Origin: Cycloclasticus sp.
GTDB lineage: Bacteria > Pseudomonadota > Gammaproteobacteria > Methylococcales > Cycloclasticaceae
Direction of reading: 5' to 3'
DNA length: 15,124 nucleotides
Assembly (NCBI GenBank): GCA_019090295.1
Contig: JAHRWG010000010.1
Location: 1-15,124, forward strand
Below the pieces are notes generated by a model that was given only the letters and a program-made list of their open reading frames with translations, was not told where the DNA came from and did not search any database. Of this stretch, positions 14,507-15,124 are shown piece by piece (the stretch's first letter is position 1; every line of letters starts with the position of its first letter). Both the position numbers and the translations under genes were made by a program.

Positions 14507-15006
14507 TGCGAATACTTCAAAAGCTCAAAGTATTACTTGGGATGACGAAGAAGAAGCCCTATGGCTTTCGCCCTATAAGAAAAGGCGACCTCAACGTTAT
14601 TATGGACATAGAGCGGCAGGTATACGATTACCCTTGGAGTGAGCATATATTTAAAGATTGTCTGCGAGCGGGTTACCGCAACTGGGCATTTATAAAAGGT
14701 GAGCAGTTTATCGGCTACGCGATTACATCAGTCGCGGTCGGTGAGGCACATATTTTGAACATTTGTATTACACCAGCCTGTCAAAAAAAAGGGCTCGGCA
14801 AAGTTTTTTTGAGCATGCTTTTTTCAGAGATGGAAAAAGAACAAGCTAATTGCGTTTTTTTGGAAGTAAGGCCCTCAAATGCGTCAGCCATTAAGCTTTA
14901 TCAGACGATGGGGTTTAAGAAAATAGGGCAACGAAAAAATTATTACCGACATGCAGACGGTAAAGAGGATGCATGGGTGTATTCGATAGATTTACCCGTA
15001 GGGTAG
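14506..15006 (+). CDS. rimI: Ribosomal protein S18-alanine N-acetyltransferase
   Basis: A 166-residue GNAT-family enzyme that acetylates the N-terminal alanine of ribosomal protein S18. The GNAT core shows FRPIRKGDLNVIMDIE, YPWSEHIFKDCLRAGY, GEAHILNICITP, the acetyl-CoA loop QKKGLG (93-98) and LEVRPSNASAIKLYQTMGF. E120 and Y132 correspond to the catalytic E103 and Y115 of Salmonella RimI, an offset of 17 caused by an N-terminal extension. The ATG overlaps the upstream stop as TAATG, so translation is probably coupled to the holD-like gene. An in-frame ATG at 14542 would give a more usual 154-residue protein but has no better ribosome binding site. Confidence 0.94.
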   Translation: MRILQKLKVLLGMTKKKPYGFRPIRKGDLNVIMDIERQVYDYPWSEHIFKDCLRAGYRNWAFIKGEQFIGYAITSVAVGEAHILNICITPACQKKGLGKVFLSMLFSEMEKEQANCVFLEVRPSNASAIKLYQTMGFKKIGQRKNYYRHADGKEDAWVYSIDLPVG

Positions 15007-15091
15007 ACTGAATGACGTGGGAAAATGAGATATTGGTGCTTAGTTAGAAAGGGCCAATTAATAAACAAGTACAAATTAGGATTTTAAAGGT

Positions 15092-15124
15092 ATGACCGAT
15101 AGCAACACCATCAATGAAATTAAG
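15092..15124 (+). CDS. Start of a further gene, possibly prfC (peptide chain release factor 3)
   Basis: Eleven codons (MTDSNTINEIK) follow an AG-rich stretch (TTAGGA at 15077-15082; AAAGG directly before the start) and run off the right edge. In E. coli, prfC lies two genes beyond rimI. RF3 proteins begin with a short helix that leads into KRRTFAIISHPDAGKT, which this beginning could precede. There is too little sequence to identify it. The 85-base gap after rimI shows no clear terminator or promoter. Confidence 0.35.
   Translation, partial: MTDSNTINEIK

Overview
The window reads as an ordinary, densely packed stretch of a gammaproteobacterial chromosome with moderately AT-leaning base composition. 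The lineage call rests on three things: the polA / engB / cytochrome c4 / dsbA neighbourhood also known from Pseudomonas; the order pssA, holD-like, rimI, then a start that may be prfC (E. coli has holD-rimI-yjjG-prfC); and the sequence character of the proteins. A marine or methylotrophic lineage such as Cycloclasticus or Methylophaga would fit, but that narrower placement is a guess. No insertion sequence, phage gene, CRISPR array, tRNA or rRNA is visible, and no gene-free stretch exceeds 300 bases.

Left part (1-5170): a truncated LOG-family (TIGR00730) gene on the minus strand diverges from polA (DNA polymerase I, all three activities intact by motif). polA converges on engB (ribosome-assembly GTPase), and the short gap between them holds two hairpins, one a good intrinsic terminator. 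engB diverges from a pair of related periplasmic cytochromes, a monohaem c-type and a dihaem c4, closed by a strong terminator.

Middle part (5218-9681): resB and a ResC/CcsA-type gene encode the membrane complex of System II cytochrome c maturation, followed by dsbA, the periplasmic thiol oxidase. Together with the upstream cytochromes this is a coherent cytochrome c production module. A small secreted DUF4124-type protein is encoded convergently and overlaps the dsbA 3' end. A divergent promoter region separates it from the ilv operon.

Right part (9682-15124): ilvI-ilvH-ilvC encode the first two steps of branched-chain amino acid synthesis, ending in a strong terminator. A second tight cluster follows: pssA (phosphatidylserine synthase), a very divergent holD-like gene for the psi subunit of the DNA polymerase III clamp loader, and rimI (N-acetyltransferase of ribosomal protein S18). 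The first codons of a further gene, possibly prfC, run off the end.

The most interesting item is the holD-like gene. Its conserved N-terminal helix appears to need a rare ATT start that overlaps the pssA stop. Its body looks like an eroded family-4 uracil-DNA glycosylase, with some of the iron-sulphur cysteines kept and the catalytic motifs lost. I see no evidence of a wholly new defence or mobile system here; the rest is well-conserved housekeeping.
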